Shown here piece after piece: positions 9,367 to 19,300 of a stretch of 64,000 nt of DNA. Both the position numbers and the translations under genes were made by a program. Source of the DNA: Aeromonas veronii. GTDB lineage: Bacteria; Pseudomonadota; Gammaproteobacteria; Enterobacterales; Aeromonadaceae. Where the stretch lies: positions 2,878,501-2,942,500 of the forward strand of contig CP101033.1 in NCBI GenBank assembly GCA_041319085.1, written 5' to 3'. Each line of letters starts with the position of its first letter. The first letter of the stretch is position 1. The notes below the pieces were generated by a model. That model saw nothing but the letters and a program-made list of their open reading frames with translations. It did not search any database and had not been told where the DNA came from.

Positions 9367-10263
9367 GGCGCTGTTCCAGAGCCGTATTGGTGGCAAGCGT
9401 TATACTTATTTCAGGTTATTTGAGTAAGGAGCTTGCCATGGACAGCCAAGCGTTTTCCTCAATGCTGCGTTCTTTTGCCCAGCTCGACCCAATCCAACTA
9501 GAACGCGCCCAGGAACAACTTCGTCACCATCTGCAACGTGATCAACTCCATCAGCATTGGCAAACCAGAGCGAGGCTGTCGCAGCATGCCCCTGTTGCAA
9601 TTCCTCCCATGTCATTCATTGGGGACGTGCTCGTGGTCAGCAGCGGTTCCGTTGTAAGGCATGCGGCAAAACATTTAATCAATTGGATGGTTCTGCTTTG
9701 GCGGGGCTTCATCACAAGCACAAGTGGGCTGCCTATGCTGACTGCCTCAGTCGTGGGTTGTCGCTGCGAGCCGCAGCCAGAGAGTGCGCCATCAACCTGA
9801 AGACCGCATTTCGTTGGCGCCATCGCTTTCTACGCTACGCACTGACCACTCGAGCCAAGCAATTGGCCGGGATCGTCGAGGCCGATGAGGTATTTGTAGC
9901 CGGATCATTTAAGGGACGACGTCATCTGGATCGTCCAGCAAGACGCCGGGGCGCGAAGGGTAAAAAACGTGGGCATATACCCTTGGTCCCGCTCTTAATC
10001 GTGCTAGATCGATATGGTCGAGAAAGTGATGCTGTGTTGTTAGATAAAAGCCTGAGTCAAATCGAACCTTCCCTAAAACCACGCCTCACGGCGGGAACAA
10101 TCCTGTGCACGGATGGCAATCTAAGTTACAGCACGATTGCACAGAACGCGCCGGGCGTGATCCATAAGCGGTTGATCGCCAGCGCTCATCATCGAGTAGA
10201 AGATGATGTTTTCCACATCCAGACCCTCAAAAATACGTGAGTCGTTGGCGGGAATGGATGGCC

Positions 10264-10271
10264 AAATTTCA
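10264..10271. repeat. Target-site duplication of ISL3-family element (left)
   Basis: AAATTTCA at 10264-10271 is repeated exactly at 11572-11579. The 8-bp length matches ISL3-family behaviour and sets the element ends. Confidence 0.9.
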
Positions 10272-11571
10272 GGTTCTTCGCGGAAGCGTGGGGAAGAGTA
10301 AGTTGACAGACAGGGTTCGGGTAAACTGGTAGTCGCCAAACAACCGGACTCCCTTACCCTGCTGTCGCTATGCATCATATTGATTTTGCCTCGTTCTGGC
10401 CAGGTTACGACGTTTCTGTCCATCGCCGCTCAGCCACACAAATCACATTGGCTCTTGAGCCTCTCGCCAATCATCTACCGCTCTGTGGTCAGTGCCATCA
10501 GCCCTGTCCACTCATCCATGACCGCCGAATGCGCACGGTTCGTGACCGTGACCTCCTTGAACTTCGCGTACATCTGCAAGTCCCCGTCCGTCGGGTTGAC
10601 TGCCTGCGGTGTGGTCGGGTTTCTGAGCATATCGATTGGTTACCCCCAGCTCCCGGCTGACACAGCGATTGCTGCGCTGGGTAGAGGCCTTGCTTGAGTT
10701 GATGCCTATCAGTCATGTCAGCCAGCTCACCGGACTGCACTGGCATACCATCAAGGCCATCGACAAGCGTCGGCTACAGGCCAGTGTTGGCACCTTTGAG
10801 CCCGGCTCGGTGCGGCGGCTGGTGATGGATGAATTCGCCCTGCATAAAGGCCACCGCTATGCCACAGTGATCATGGATGCTGAACGGACTCGCGTTTTGT
10901 GGGTGGGGCATGGCAACAGCCGAGAGGCTATTCGCCCCTTTTTCGAGCTGATGGGCGAACGATGCCAACAGATTGAAGCGGTGGCCATGGACATGAACTC
11001 CGCCTTCGATCTGGAAGTGAAACAGCACTGTCCACAGGCGGAGGTGGTGTATGACTTGTTCCATGTGGTGGCCGGTTATGGCCGCAAAGTGCTCGACCGA
11101 ATTCGGGTGGATCAAGCCAATGCATTAAAGCATGACAAGCCGGCTCGCAAGGTCGTCAAGCTGGCGCGTTGGTTACTCCTGCGCAATCGAGAAAATCTCA
11201 AGGAAGACCAGGCGGTGAAATTACAAGAGCTATTGGAAGCCAATAAGCCCTTGGCGACAGCATATGTTCTCAAGGAGGCCCTGAAGGAAATCTGGTACGC
11301 CCCGAGTGTCAGGGAAGGTTGGCGACGATGGAAGGCCTGGATGCGACAAGCGAAGGAAAGTGGCCTGGAGCCCTTAGAGCGTTTTGCCAAAAACCTTCGC
11401 CGTTACACCCGGGGGATTTTGGCCAGCGCAATCTTTCCCATGCACACCAGCCTGCTGGAGGGCGTGAATAATCGGATCAAGGTGATCAAACGCATGGCTT
11501 ATGGATTTCGGGACTCAGAATACTTTTTCCTGAAAATCAAGGCCGCCTTCCCCGGAAAGACGCGATGAACC
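10272..11571 (+). mobile_element. ISL3-family insertion sequence (1300 bp)
   Basis: The terminal inverted repeats are imperfect: the left begins GGTTCTTCGCGG and ends in GGGGAA, the right complement begins GGTTCATCGCGT and also ends in GGGGAA. The element sits inside the IS1595 transposase and is flanked by AAATTTCA on both sides, so it inserted second. Confidence 0.92.
10370..11568 (+). pseudogene. ISL3-family transposase, single frameshift
   Basis: ATG 10370 opens an N-terminal zinc-binding region (LCGQCHQPC, VDCLRCGRVSEH). At the C5 run 10643-10647 the frame shifts; one more C would give W-L-P-P-S-S-R-L and join the main DDE domain, which contains VMDEFALHKGHRYATVI, AVAMDMNSAF, YDLFHVV and the end motif SLLEGVNNRIKVIKRMAYGFRD. 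The stop TGA at 11566-11568 lies inside the right inverted repeat. The domain content and 8-bp target duplication make the family assignment firm; the C-run break could be a sequencing error. Confidence 0.87.
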
Positions 11572-11710
11572 AAATTTCACGGAGTAGGGACAGACTACCT
11601 GGAAAACTACCTTGCTTGGTTTCGAGTGGTGAACCAGGAGCCGAATACATCCTGTTCATGGCTGCTTGGTGGAGTCACTCGGCTCACCTACACGTAAAGG
11701 GAACAGCGCC

Positions 11711-11745
11711 AAAAAAGGGCAGGTTTCACAAATGAAACCTGCCCT
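11711..11745 (-). terminator. Terminator of tRNA-Thr
   Basis: A perfect 13-bp stem (11716-11728 with 11733-11745, loop CAAA) lies just 3' of the tRNA on the minus strand and is followed there by six U from the A6 tract at 11711-11716. That A6 tract is also part of the IS1595 target duplication. Confidence 0.8.
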
Positions 11746-11752
11746 CACGATC

Positions 11753-11828
11753 TGGTGCCGATAAGGGGAATCGAACTCCCGACCTTCGCATTACGAATGC
11801 GCTGCTCTACCAACTGAGCTATACCGGC
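11753..11828 (-). tRNA. tRNA-Thr (anticodon CGT)
   Basis: A 76-nt cloverleaf on the minus strand beginning GCCGGTATAGCTCAG and ending in encoded CCA. The anticodon stem CGCAT/ATGCG encloses the loop TTCGTAA, giving anticodon CGT, which reads ACG threonine codons. The T arm GGTTCGA-type sequence (GAGTTCGATTC) is present. Confidence 0.95.
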
Positions 11829-11917
11829 TTGTTGCTCTCCACATTCATAAAAAATGACCGACAAGTCAATTGAGCCAACTCGATTTTATTAGTTGGCTCA
11901 GGGCGTTAGAGCCCGAT

Positions 11918-12658
11918 TTACAGATCGGCAAACTCGGGGATATGGGCCCGGCCGCGGCTTTCGAGAAATTCAAGCAGGGCGCGGGGGGAGCGCACCAGGA
12001 TCCGCTCTTGCGGGAAGCCCGCTTCGGTCACCAGACGGTGACAGTGGTCAAAATCACCCAAGCTGAAAGCAACGTGGGAATCGGAGCCGAAAGTGAGATA
12101 GGCTCCCAGATCTCGCGCGGCTTCCACGATGGCGCGGCAGTTGCCTTCGCTCCCCGGGCGCGAGTGAATGAAGGAGGAGTTGTTGATTTCCAGCGCCACC
12201 CGATAGTCGGCGGCCGCCTTGACCACAGCCTGAATGTCGATGGGAAATGCGGGGTTGCCAGGGTGGCTGATCATGTCGACCCGGCCGCTCTTGATGGCGT
12301 TGAGCATCGCCTGGGTATGGGTAGCCTGATCGCAAGGAGGGAATACCTGCTCATGAAAGCCCGCCATGATCATGTCGAGGCGCGACTCATAGCGCTCGGG
12401 AAAATCGATCTCCCCCTCCAGGTTTTTGATGTTGGCCTCGATACCCCGCAGGATCCCCACTCCGTCCACCACTCTTGGCAATATCGGCAAGTTGGCAAAG
12501 TGCCAGACATGAGGGGCATCGGCCATCTCGGGGCCGTGATCCGTGGTGGCGAACAGCTTGATCCCCTTGGCCCTGGCTATCGGCAGATAGTCGTGGATGG
12601 TGCTGTAGGCGTGGGTGCTGGCAATGGTGTGAGTGTGGGTATCGACCGGGTACTTCAT
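11918..12658 (-). CDS. PHP-domain phosphatase, YcdX family
   Basis: A 246-residue PHP-fold hydrolase that should bind metal ions and act on a small phosphoester. Metal-ligand motifs are visible: [10 protein letters not shown] at the N-terminus, [30 protein letters not shown] and the C-terminal GSDSHVAF. Length and motif order match the YcdX family. ATG 12658 is chosen because a GAGGGGAG ribosome site lies upstream; the open frame continues further without support. Its physiological substrate is not established from sequence, and its neighbours (a tRNA and a noncoding interval) give no clue. Confidence 0.88.
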   Translation of the reverse strand: MKYPVDTHTHTIASTHAYSTIHDYLPIARAKGIKLFATTDHGPEMADAPHVWHFANLPILPRVVDGVGILRGIEANIKNLEGEIDFPERYESRLDMIMAGFHEQVFPPCDQATHTQAMLNAIKSGRVDMISHPGNPAFPIDIQAVVKAAADYRVALEINNSSFIHSRPGSEGNCRAIVEAARDLGAYLTFGSDSHVAFSLGDFDHCHRLVTEAGFPQERILVRSPRALLEFLESRGRAHIPEFADL

Positions 12659-12759
12659 CTTCTCTCCCCTCATATTTTGAAAGGGCAGCATAGCAAAGAG
12701 CGGCAGCTTGGGCCACGCCAGTGCTTGCCACACTTTGTCACAAAATACCGCGAAGCTGA

Positions 12760-12887
12760 CATAGTCTGAAGGGCCCTGGCTGGCATAGTGCCCCCGTCGA
12801 TACATGCCTGAACTCGCATCGACAGTTTGCCGTCAGGATGACGCGAACTCACTTTCCCCACCGTCGCGCCCTGCGGCGGTTTTTTTG
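12760..12887 (+). ncRNA. Candidate small RNA ending at an orphan terminator
   Basis: A strong plus-strand intrinsic terminator (stem CCGTCGC/GCGGCGG, 12861-12879, then seven T) ends at about 12887 with no plus-strand coding region upstream. The preceding sequence can fold: GTCGAT near 12790 pairs with ATCGAC near 12815, and CCTGA with TCAGG. A weak promoter-like TTGTCA lies at 12735-12740. The 5' end is a guess; this is an inference from structure, not a known RNA family. Confidence 0.35.
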
Positions 12888-12924
12888 CCTGCAAACCGCA
12901 AACCGGTAACAAACGCGCAAAAAC

Positions 12925-12959
12925 AAAAAAAGGCCCAACTAGCATGGTGCAGGTTGGGC
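12925..12959 (-). terminator. Orphan minus-strand terminator
   Basis: Stem GCCCAAC/GTTGGGC (12933-12939 and 12953-12959) is followed on the minus strand by a U-tract from A7 at 12925-12931. No minus-strand gene lies between it and 13131, so it may end a short untranslated transcript made from near 12990-13100. Confidence 0.5.
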
Positions 12960-13103
12960 GAGACTTAATGTTTAATTGCAGTGGCATAGATATAGAGTCC
13001 TGCTTTTTGACTAAGTTCCGCCCACTTTGCTTTTTTCCTCGAAAAACATTCCGCTAACACTCATTCACATTCTCTTGACACTTCACGTTATGAAACGTAC
13101 TTT

Positions 13104-13119
13104 TTAAACATTCGTTTAA
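13104..13119. promoter_or_regulatory. PsrA-like operator
   Basis: TTAAACATTCGTTTAA is an inverted repeat of AAAC/GTTT with a four-base spacer, which resembles the PsrA operator pattern of gammaproteobacteria. It lies 12 bases upstream of the chosen GTG of the TetR gene, a position suited to autorepression of the regulator and fadE. Confidence 0.6.
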
Positions 13120-13131
13120 GTGAGGTGTCCA

Positions 13132-13785
13132 GTGAGTAAAATCGATACCAAAAACCGTATTCTCGACGCCGCTGAAGTGCTGTTTGCCGAGCGGGGATTC
13201 GCCGATACCTCTTTGCGTCTGATCACCAGTGAGGCCGACGTCAATCTGGCATCGGTGAACTATCACTTCGGCTCCAAGAAGGAGCTGATCCAGGCGGTGC
13301 TCGACCGTTATCTGAGCCTGTTTATGCCGGATCTCGATGCCCGCCTGCGGGTACTGATGGAGCAGGAGCAGCTGACCCTGCTGCAACTGTTTGAAAGTTT
13401 TGTCGAGCCGCTGATGAAGCTATCGGCGGTGCGGGCCAACGGCCCGGCCATCTTCATGCAACTGCTGGGGCGCGGCTATATCGACAGCCAGGGCCACCTG
13501 CGCCGTTTTATCACCGCCCACTATGGCCCCATTTTGCAGCGGATCACCCAGGCGATCTCCAAGGCCAATCCGGCGCTGTCTCCAGCGGATCTCTTCTGGC
13601 GCCTGCACTTCACCCTGGGCACCGTCGTATTCACCATGGCCTCCGCCGATGCGCTGCGCGACATCGCCCTGGCCGACTTTGGCCAGCAGCTCGATGTGGA
13701 AGGGCTGGTGCGCAATGTAATTCCTTATCTGGCGTCCGGTGTCGGGGCGCCCGTGGAGTCGACCAGGCTCTCCCTGGCCGTGTAA
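13132..13785 (+). CDS. TetR family regulator, PsrA-like, of fatty-acid oxidation
   Basis: A 217-residue regulator. Residues about 3-50 are a TetR helix-turn-helix (TKNRILDAAEVLFAERGF, ASVNYHFGSKKELIQAVL); the rest is the helical ligand domain. GTG 13132 is preferred over an in-frame GTG at 13120 because an AGGT ribosome site precedes it. PsrA-type proteins sense fatty acids or acyl-CoA and repress beta-oxidation genes. That role is supported here by the fadE gene 48 bases downstream and by the AAAC-N4-GTTT operator in the promoter. The specific name is an inference from context. Confidence 0.8.
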   Translation: MSKIDTKNRILDAAEVLFAERGFADTSLRLITSEADVNLASVNYHFGSKKELIQAVLDRYLSLFMPDLDARLRVLMEQEQLTLLQLFESFVEPLMKLSAVRANGPAIFMQLLGRGYIDSQGHLRRFITAHYGPILQRITQAISKANPALSPADLFWRLHFTLGTVVFTMASADALRDIALADFGQQLDVEGLVRNVIPYLASGVGAPVESTRLSLAV

Positions 13786-13833
13786 CAACCAACAATAAAT
13801 CAACGGAAACAGTGAAATAGAAGGAACTTCGGT

Positions 13834-16173
13834 ATGATCACATTGCTTGTCCTGCTGGTGCTGGCGATAGCCGTTGTGCTCGGCGTGCCCTCCATCCGTA
13901 AAAAGGTGGTAACCCGTCCGGTGTTCGGCATCTTCAAGAAGATACTGCCGCCCTTGTCAGCCACCGAGCGGGAGGCCATGGAAGCCGGCTCCGTCTGGTG
14001 GGATGGCGAGTTGTTTCGCGGCAACCCCGACTGGAAAAAACTGCACGGCTACGGCAAGGCCGAGCTGACCGCAGAGGAGCAGGCCTTTATCGACAATCAG
14101 GTCGAAACCCTGCTCGCCATGGTTGACGACTTCAAGATCGTCAACGAAACCAAAGACCTGCCGGAACCGGTGTGGGACTATCTGAAGAAGGAAGGCTTCT
14201 TCTCCCTGATCATCCCGAAATCCTACGGCGGCCGTGAATTCTCGGCGATAGCCAACTCCACCATCGTCACCCGCATTGCGACCAAGAGCCTGAGCGTGGC
14301 GGTCACCGTCATGGTGCCGAACTCCCTTGGCCCGGGCGAGCTGCTGATGCACTACGGCACCCAGGCCCAGAAAGATTTCTGGCTGCCGGGGCTGGCCAAT
14401 GGCAAAGAGGTGCCCTGCTTCGCCCTGACCGGGCCGGAAGCGGGCTCCGATGCGGGCGCCATTCCTGACAAGGGGATCGTCTGCAAAGGGATGCACAAGG
14501 GTGAAGAGGTGCTGGGTATTCGCCTCAACTGGAACAAGCGCTACATCACTCTGGCGCCGCGTGCCACCGTGCTGGGGCTGGCGTTCAAACTATATGACCC
14601 GGAAAAACTGCTGGGTGACAAGGAGGAGCTGGGCATCACCTGCGCACTCATCCCCACCAGCCACCCGGGTGTGCGCGTTGGCGATCGCCACTACCCCATG
14701 GGTCTGGCGTTCCTGAACGGCCCGACCTTCGGCAAGGATGTGTTCATTCCGCTCGACTGGATCATCGGTGGCCCGGATTACGCCGGTCGTGGCTGGCGCA
14801 TGCTGGTGGAGTGCCTCTCCGCCGGTCGCGGCATCTCGCTGCCTGCCCTTGGCACCGCCTGTGGTCACATGGCGAGCCGCACCGTGGGCGCCTACTCCTA
14901 TGTGCGCAAGCAATTCGGCATGTCCATCGGTAAGTTTGAAGGGGTGCAAGAGGCACTGGCCCGCATCGGCGGCCTCACCTATCAGCTGGAAGGGGCCCGT
15001 CGCATGACCGCCGGTTCCCTGGACTTGGGTCAGGCACCGGCCATCGTCACCGCCATCTCCAAGTACCACATGACCGAAATGGCGCGCCAGATCATGGATG
15101 ACTCCATGGACATCCACGCCGGTCGTGCCATCCAGCTGGGCCCGAAAAACTACACCGGCTACGCCTACATGGGTATTCCGGTCGCCATCACGGTGGAAGG
15201 GGCCAACATCCTGACCCGCAACCTGATGATCTTCGGGCAAGGGGCTACCCGCTGCCACCCGTACGTGTTTGCCGAGCTGGAAGCGGCGGCCGATACCGAT
15301 GTGGAACGCGGTCTCGAGAAGTTTGACGCCCTGCTGATGAAGCACATCGCCTTCGGCGCCGGCAACTTCTTCGGTTCCCTGTTCCAGGGGCTGACTCTGG
15401 GCCAGTTCAACAGCGCACCGGTAGCTGGCGAAACCGCCCGCTACTACAAGCAACTCTCCCGCATGAGTAAAGGGCTGGCCCTGTGCGCCGATGTCTCCAT
15501 GCTGATGCTGGGTGGCGATCTCAAGCGCAAGGAGATGATCTCCGCCCGCCTGGGTGACGTGCTGAGCCACCTCTATCTGGCCTCCGCCACCCTCAAGCAT
15601 TACGAGGATCAGGGCCGCATGGTCTCCGACCTGCCGTTCGTGCAGTACGCGGTGGAGCGCAACCTCTACCTGATTGGCAAGGCGTTCGAGGGCTTCTTCC
15701 AGAACTTCCCGAACAAGGTGGTGGGTGCCGTACTCAAGCGTGTGGTATTCCCGTTCGGCGTCGGTTACAAGATGCCGGCCGACGATCGCTGCCACGCCAT
15801 CTGTCTGGCCATGATGAAGCCGGGCGAGTTCCGCGACCGTCTGACCGCCCTCTGCTACGTAGGCAAGGACGAAGCGGATCCGGTCGGTCTGATGGAGCGT
15901 GCCTTCCAGGCCATGGTCGCCGTGCAGCCCTACGAGAAGAAGCTGGTACAGGCCCAGAAAGAGGGCAAACTGCCCCGCAAACTGGCCCTGCCGGAGCTGG
16001 TTGCCGCTGCGCTGGCCGGTTCCATCCTGAGCAAGGACGAGGCAGACAAGCTGCTGGCCGCCGATGCCCTGCGCTACGAAGCGATTCAGGTAGACAACTT
16101 CGCCCCGGGCGAGCTGGAAGGCTTCTCCCAGCAACCAAACAAGCAGCCAAACAAGGTCGATCACGCCGCCTGA
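13834..16173 (+). CDS. fadE: Acyl-CoA dehydrogenase FadE
   Basis: A 779-residue FAD enzyme catalysing the first step of fatty-acid beta-oxidation (acyl-CoA to trans-2-enoyl-CoA). The N-terminus is a hydrophobic segment (MITLLVLLVLAIAVVLG) that likely tethers it to the inner membrane. FadE-family blocks are visible: CFALTGPEAGSDAGAIPD, GPTFGKDVFIPLDWIIGG, the flavin-domain DIHAGRAIQLGPKNYTG and the long C-terminal domain typical of the ~800-residue bacterial FadE rather than the ~380-residue short-chain enzymes. It sits 48 bases after the PsrA-like gene, probably as one operon, and ends in a strong terminator. Confidence 0.93.
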   Translation: MITLLVLLVLAIAVVLGVPSIRKKVVTRPVFGIFKKILPPLSATEREAMEAGSVWWDGELFRGNPDWKKLHGYGKAELTAEEQAFIDNQVETLLAMVDDFKIVNETKDLPEPVWDYLKKEGFFSLIIPKSYGGREFSAIANSTIVTRIATKSLSVAVTVMVPNSLGPGELLMHYGTQAQKDFWLPGLANGKEVPCFALTGPEAGSDAGAIPDKGIVCKGMHKGEEVLGIRLNWNKRYITLAPRATVLGLAFKLYDPEKLLGDKEELGITCALIPTSHPGVRVGDRHYPMGLAFLNGPTFGKDVFIPLDWIIGGPDYAGRGWRMLVECLSAGRGISLPALGTACGHMASRTVGAYSYVRKQFGMSIGKFEGVQEALARIGGLTYQLEGARRMTAGSLDLGQAPAIVTAISKYHMTEMARQIMDDSMDIHAGRAIQLGPKNYTGYAYMGIPVAITVEGANILTRNLMIFGQGATRCHPYVFAELEAAADTDVERGLEKFDALLMKHIAFGAGNFFGSLFQGLTLGQFNSAPVAGETARYYKQLSRMSKGLALCADVSMLMLGGDLKRKEMISARLGDVLSHLYLASATLKHYEDQGRMVSDLPFVQYAVERNLYLIGKAFEGFFQNFPNKVVGAVLKRVVFPFGVGYKMPADDRCHAICLAMMKPGEFRDRLTALCYVGKDEADPVGLMERAFQAMVAVQPYEKKLVQAQKEGKLPRKLALPELVAAALAGSILSKDEADKLLAADALRYEAIQVDNFAPGELEGFSQQPNKQPNKVDHAA

Positions 16174-16194
16174 TCCCCTGGCAAACCAGTACCA

Positions 16195-16220
16195 AACCGG
16201 CCCTCGTGGCCGGTTTTTTT
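16195..16220 (+). terminator. fadE terminator
   Basis: Stem AACCGGCC/GGCCGGTT with a five-base loop followed by T5 or more, 22 bases after the fadE stop. Confidence 0.85.
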
Positions 16221-16340
16221 GTTTGTTAACCATGCATTTACAAGCCGGGAGAATTCCAGTTAAATGCTTGAGTCCCTGTTGCAGGGGCTTTGGAAGCAAG
16301 GCCAGCGGAATGGCCGATAACAACAACTCAGGAAGAGTGA

Positions 16341-19300
16341 ATGAACCTCGCCAAAACGGCGATCGAACGCCCCATCTGGGTGGCGGTTTCGATCGTGCTG
16401 ATTTTCCTGCTGGGCCTGCTCAGCATCCGGGGACTGCCGATCCAGCTGTTCCCCGACATCGACCGTCCACACCTCAACATCTCGGTGAACTGGCGTTCCG
16501 CCTCGCCGCAAGAGATGGAGTCGGAGATCACCGACCCCATCGAACAGGAGATGCAGGGGATCCAGGGGCTCAAGAGCCTTGTCAGCAACAGCTATCCCGG
16601 CTTTACCGAAATCGACATGGAGTTTGCCCTCGGCACCGACATGCAGCGGGCCCAACTCGATGTGATCTCGCGGCTGAACCGGGTCTCGGGATTGCCGGAC
16701 AAGATCGGCGGCCCCTACGTCAACAACTACAGCAGCAACGATACCCTCACCTTCTTCTTCATCCAGCAGCTGCCCGGTGCCAAAGGGGTGATCGATGATC
16801 ATCAGGCGCTGATCGAGGCGCGGGTCAAACCCGAGTTGGAGCGCATCGAAGGGGTCTCGACGGTCACGATCGAGGGGATCAACGCGCGCCAGATCCAGAT
16901 CCGCTTCGACCCCTACCGCGCCGCCGAGCTGGGGGTGGAGATCCCGGTGCTGGCCAGCCGCGCCACCACCGGCTGGGATGTATCAGCCGGTACCCTCGAC
17001 ATCGGTCGCTGGGAGTACAAGCTGCGCTTCGCCGGTCGCTACGATGTCGAGACGCTGGGGGACAAGGTGGTGGACTGGCGCAATGGCCTGCCCATCTATC
17101 TGCGGGATGTGGCGGAAGTAAGGGTGGCCAGGGAAGAGAACCCGGTGCTGCGGATCCAGAACGGCAATACCGCCATCGCCGCCCAGATCTTCAAGGAGAG
17201 CGGTGCCAATGCCCTGGCCTCCCTTGAGGCGATCAAGGCCCGGGTGAACGAGCTCAACCGCGAGGTGCTGGAGCCGGTCGGGCTGCACATGGAGCAGTCG
17301 TTCGATGCCTCCCTCTACATCAATCGCGCCGTCAGCATGGTCACCGCCAACCTGGGGCTCGGGGTGCTGCTCTCCTGCGCCATCCTCTGGCTCTTCCTGC
17401 GCCAGCTCAAGGCGACCCTGATGATTGCCCTCGCCATCCCCATCAGCATCATGCTCACCTTCTGCCTGCTCAAGGTGATGGATCGCACCCTCAACATCAT
17501 CTCGCTGGCGGGCATCGCCTTTGCCGTCGGCATGGTGCTCGATGCCGCCATCGTGGTGCTGGAGAGCATCTACCGGCGCCACGAGCGGGGGGATTTGAGC
17601 AAGGCGGAGGCAGCGCTCGAAGGTACCCGTCAGGTGTGGACGGCGCTGGTCGCCTCCACCCTCACCACGGTCGCCATCTTCCTGCCGGTGCTGCTGCTCA
17701 ATGATGTGGAGGGTCAGCTGTTTGCCGATCTGGCGCTCACCATCGCCTGCGCCGTGACGGTCTCCATGCTGGTCGCCGTCATCGTGCTGCCTGCGGTGGC
17801 GGCGCGCTGGATGGGACATGAAACGCTGACCGACCCCTATGAGTCGCTGTGGCAGCGCACTACCCGTCACGTGATCCGCTGGACCTCGACCTCACGCCAG
17901 CGCTGGACGGTCATCACCCTGATGATGAGCCTACCGGCACTGGCCACCTGGGCGCTGCTGCCCAAGATGGACTATCTGCCGGACGTGAAACGAGACGCGG
18001 TGGATGTCTGGATGAACTTCACCCCCGGGGTCAACCTCAAGGCCCAGCGCGAAGAGGTGATCGATACCCTGATCGCCCGCCTCGCCCCCTACATGAAGGG
18101 AGAGAAAGAGCCAGCCCTCAAGAACTACTACATCTTGCGTTACCTGGGGGGCGCCCAGATTGGCGTGCGCCCCAAGGACGAGACCCGCATCAAGGAGCTG
18201 GAGAGCCTGTTGATGAAACAGCTGCTGGTGGGTATTCCCGACACCCGGGTGTTCGGCGGTCAGGGGTCGCTGTTTGGCGGCTTTGACAGCGAGAACGGCG
18301 TCTCCCTGCTGCTGCAGGGGGGCAACCTGCCCGAGCTCTATCAGGCGGCCCGTGCCAGCATGGGGATCCTCAGCAAGGACCTGCCGGGAGCACAAATCCG
18401 GCCCGAGCCGAGTCTCGACTTCACCGCCCCCGAGCTCAAACTGGTGCCGCAAGATCGGCGCCTCGCCGAAGTGGGTTGGGATCGCACGCCCCTGCCCACC
18501 ATCATCCAGACCTTTGGCGACGGCTTGCGGGTTGGCGAGTATTTCGACGGCGAGGATCGGCTCGACATCATGCTGATGGGGCAGAGCTCCGCCAATCCGG
18601 ACGAACTGAAGGCAGTGCCGCTGGCTACCCCCTCCGGGCGCATCGTTCCCCTTGGCGAGCTGCTGCGGGTAGAGCACGACATGGGCCCGGCCAGTATCTT
18701 CCGGACCGATGGGCGGCGCAGCATCAGCCTGCAGATAGCGCCCCCGGCGGGCATGACCATGGAGCAGGTGCTCGACACTCTGAAAAACCGCAGTTTTGCC
18801 GCCATCCGCCCCCTGCTGCCCGCCGGTGGCGAGCTGCGCATTGCCGGCAACGCCGACAGCCTGCAACAGGCGCTCGACAATCTGGGGACCATCTTCCTGT
18901 TTGCCGTGGTGATCCTGCTGGTGCTGCTGTGGGGAGTGTTTGCCTCCCTCAAGGATGCCCTGCTGGTGCTGCTCACCCTGCCCCTTGCCTCGGTTGGCGG
19001 CGTGCTGGCGCTGCAACTGAGCGGGCTGCTGGTGCCGCTGCCGATGGATCTGCTCACCATCATCGGCTTTGTCATCCTGCTGGGACTGGTGGTCAACAAC
19101 GCCATCCTGCTGGTGCATCAGACCCGCACGGCGGAGCGGGACGGCATGAGCCGTCAGCTGGCGGTGGCCGATGCCCTGCAAAGCCGGATGCGCCCCATCG
19201 CCATGACCAGCCTCACCAGCATCTTCGGCATGCTGCCGCTGATGCTGAGCCCGAGCGAAGGGAGTGAAATTTACCGCGGGCTCGCCACCGTCATTGTCGG

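Larger units (their letters stand above)
9438..11697 (+). pseudogene. IS1595-family transposase, frameshifted and split by ISL3 element
   Basis: Starts at ATG 9438 after a GTAAGGAGC ribosome site. The N-terminal part (MDSQAFSSMLRSFAQLD) is in one frame; after a probable one-base loss at TT 9557-9558 it continues as a zinc ribbon (CPCCNSSHVIHWG, FRCKACGKTF) and the DDE-type domain (GIVEADEVFVAGSFKGRR, CTDGNLSY). A second break lies at about 10233-10240. The next piece SRWREWMAKF is cut by the ISL3 element, and the last piece GVGTDYLENYLAWFR resumes after 11580 and stops at 11697. Joining across one copy of the target duplication keeps SRWREWMAKFHGVGTDYL in a single frame, which confirms the reconstruction. 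Confidence 0.85.
9367..11710 (+). mobile_element. IS1595-family insertion sequence, interrupted
   Basis: The outer ends are inverted repeats starting GGCGCTGTTCC (9367 onward and the complement ending at 11710), bounded by the 8-bp duplication AAAAAAGG. Without the nested ISL3 element and its duplicated target the element would be 1036 bp. The transposase is broken by the nested insertion and by two further frame breaks, so it cannot move on its own. Confidence 0.88.

Noticed and set aside
11711..11745. Hairpin read as a displaced terminator of the ROK gene
   Set aside because: Its U-tract exists only on the minus strand, directly 3' of tRNA-Thr, so it belongs to the tRNA.
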